Assembly (NCBI RefSeq): GCF_000294775.2
Contig: NZ_CP015506.1
Coordinates: 3,757,501 to 3,821,500 of the forward strand
Reading direction: 5' to 3'
Source of the DNA: Cytobacillus oceanisediminis 2691
Lineage (GTDB): Bacteria; Bacillota; Bacilli; Bacillales; Cytobacillaceae
Length of the DNA stretch: 64,000 bases
In this document: positions 63,242 to 64,000 of the stretch, piece by piece
Numbering within the stretch: the stretch's first letter is position 1
Layout of the letters: each line of letters begins with the position of its first letter
Position numbers and translations under genes: made by a program
The notes under the pieces: model-generated
Told to the model about the DNA's origin: nothing
The model's database searches: none
Seen by the model: the letters and a program-made list of their open reading frames with translations, nothing else

Positions 63242-64000
63242 ATGCTTTACAGCATTTTAAAATCAGCAGCGGTGTTTTTGTTAATTCTAATTGGATTTAT
63301 CCTGATTCTTCTTCTTCCCCGGGAACAAGAAATAGCTGTTTTTTCGGCGTTTCATGTTGAAGCGGATTACCCCTTTAGCTTTGAATTATATAAAGAGAGA
63401 ATACAAGATTTCACTGTTTATATAGTAACTGAAAAAGGTTTGGGTGATGCAAGGAGCGGACGCCCAGTCAGTGAGGAATCAGCGATATTTGTTAAGCGCA
63501 GCATTAAGATTATTTTGCCGGCCTTCATGGTCAGCATGCTGCTTGGCACACTGATGGGTGCACTCCAATTTTACAGGAGAAAAAAATTTTCCGGGAAGCT
63601 TCAGAACTTTCTTTCCTGGCTGTTTTCTTCCATACCCGATTTTTTTCTTTTTATTGCCATTCAATACCTTCTGATTCTGTTGATGCAGCAAGGGCTTCCT
63701 TACTTTAAGCTATATGGGCATGAAAATTGGTATAGCTTTTTACTGCCGCTCATTTCTTTATCCGTGTTTCCATTTCTTCACATGTCCCGTTTTACCTCGG
63801 CTGCACTTGAAAATGAAATGGGCGAAGAGTATGTGCGCACCACCTATGCAAAAGGGCTTGGCGACTTTAAAGCACTCCTGCATATGCTATGGAATTGCTG
63901 GTCCCCCATTTTGAACCAGGCGCAGCTGGTGATGCTCTATATCCTATCCAGTCTGCCAATCATTGAAAAGCTGGCTGGCTATAATGGGGCAGGCAAGGAG
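63242..64000 (+). CDS. ABC transporter permease, oligopeptide type, 5' part
   Basis: 253 codons are visible and the gene runs off the right edge. An N-terminal helix, a soluble loop and membrane helices are followed by the EAA loop EEYVRTTYAKGLGDFKALL, typical of DppB/OppB-type permeases. AAGAGGTGAAG precedes the ATG. The periplasmic-side loop is longer than usual relative to the helix number, which fits a divergent DppB. Partner genes lie outside. Confidence 0.88.
   Translation, partial: MLYSILKSAAVFLLILIGFILILLLPREQEIAVFSAFHVEADYPFSFELYKERIQDFTVYIVTEKGLGDARSGRPVSEESAIFVKRSIKIILPAFMVSMLLGTLMGALQFYRRKKFSGKLQNFLSWLFSSIPDFFLFIAIQYLLILLMQQGLPYFKLYGHENWYSFLLPLISLSVFPFLHMSRFTSAALENEMGEEYVRTTYAKGLGDFKALLHMLWNCWSPILNQAQLVMLYILSSLPIIEKLAGYNGAGKE

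Overview
The window is chromosomal DNA from a spore-forming, aerobic Bacillaceae species, probably a Cytobacillus/Mesobacillus-type Bacillus. Genes have strong AGGAGG-type ribosome sites and frequent TTG/GTG starts, spore genes are present (sspL, cotD), and gene order follows the Bacillus subtilis ypjP-yprA segment with insertions and losses. I infer the genus from this order and from the repeat families; no database was consulted.

Layout. 1-10 kb: ypjP (partial), an aminotransferase, ypiP, the bacilliredoxin brxA, ilvD, ypgR, a YfmR-like ABC-F ATPase coupled to the HD hydrolase ypgQ, and a DegV protein. 10-19 kb: an unusual pair (an amidohydrolase and a 1022-residue GNAT fusion preceded by a short leader ORF), fhs, metA, AIM24 and a methyltransferase. 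19-26 kb: mntR, topB and a secreted type I pullulanase with a cre site. 26-34 kb: cspD, ypeQ, ypeP, a preQ1-riboswitch-controlled queuosine-precursor transporter, ypdQ, sspL, a GC-rich 102-bp tandem repeat block and the exonuclease ypcP. 34-41 kb: a rhodanese operon, a RlaP-like nucleotidyltransferase, a double dynamin (dynA), a Fur-box-flanked 30-residue peptide gene, and the bpsB-bpsA alkylpyrone genes. 41-53 kb: a zinc-ribbon peptide, the guanine-riboswitch xpt-pbuX operon, a ba3-type cytochrome oxidase operon, an EamA transporter, the M32 carboxypeptidase ypwA, an MFS transporter, and a DUF2249-DUF2249-membrane protein-DUF59 operon. 53-64 kb: the DinG-like ypvA, ypsC, rnpB, gpsB, ypsA, cotD, mrfB-mrfA and the start of an oligopeptide-type ABC permease.

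The genes are mostly housekeeping: amino-acid and C1 metabolism (ilvD, metA, fhs), thiol redox, DNA repair (mrfAB, ypvA, topB, ypcP), cell division and membrane upkeep (gpsB, dynA), purine and queuosine salvage under riboswitches, and respiration. The most interesting regulatory signals are four. (1) Two FNR/CRP-type palindromes lie exactly 41.5 bp before the predicted starts of the ba3 oxidase operon and of the DUF2249 operon. (2) Two Fur boxes flank the promoter of a 30-residue peptide gene that has its own terminator. (3) Two copies of a roughly 155-bp structured repeat show base changes that mostly preserve pairing. (4) A different repeat is inserted directly upstream of the ribosome sites of mntR and of a 55-residue gene.
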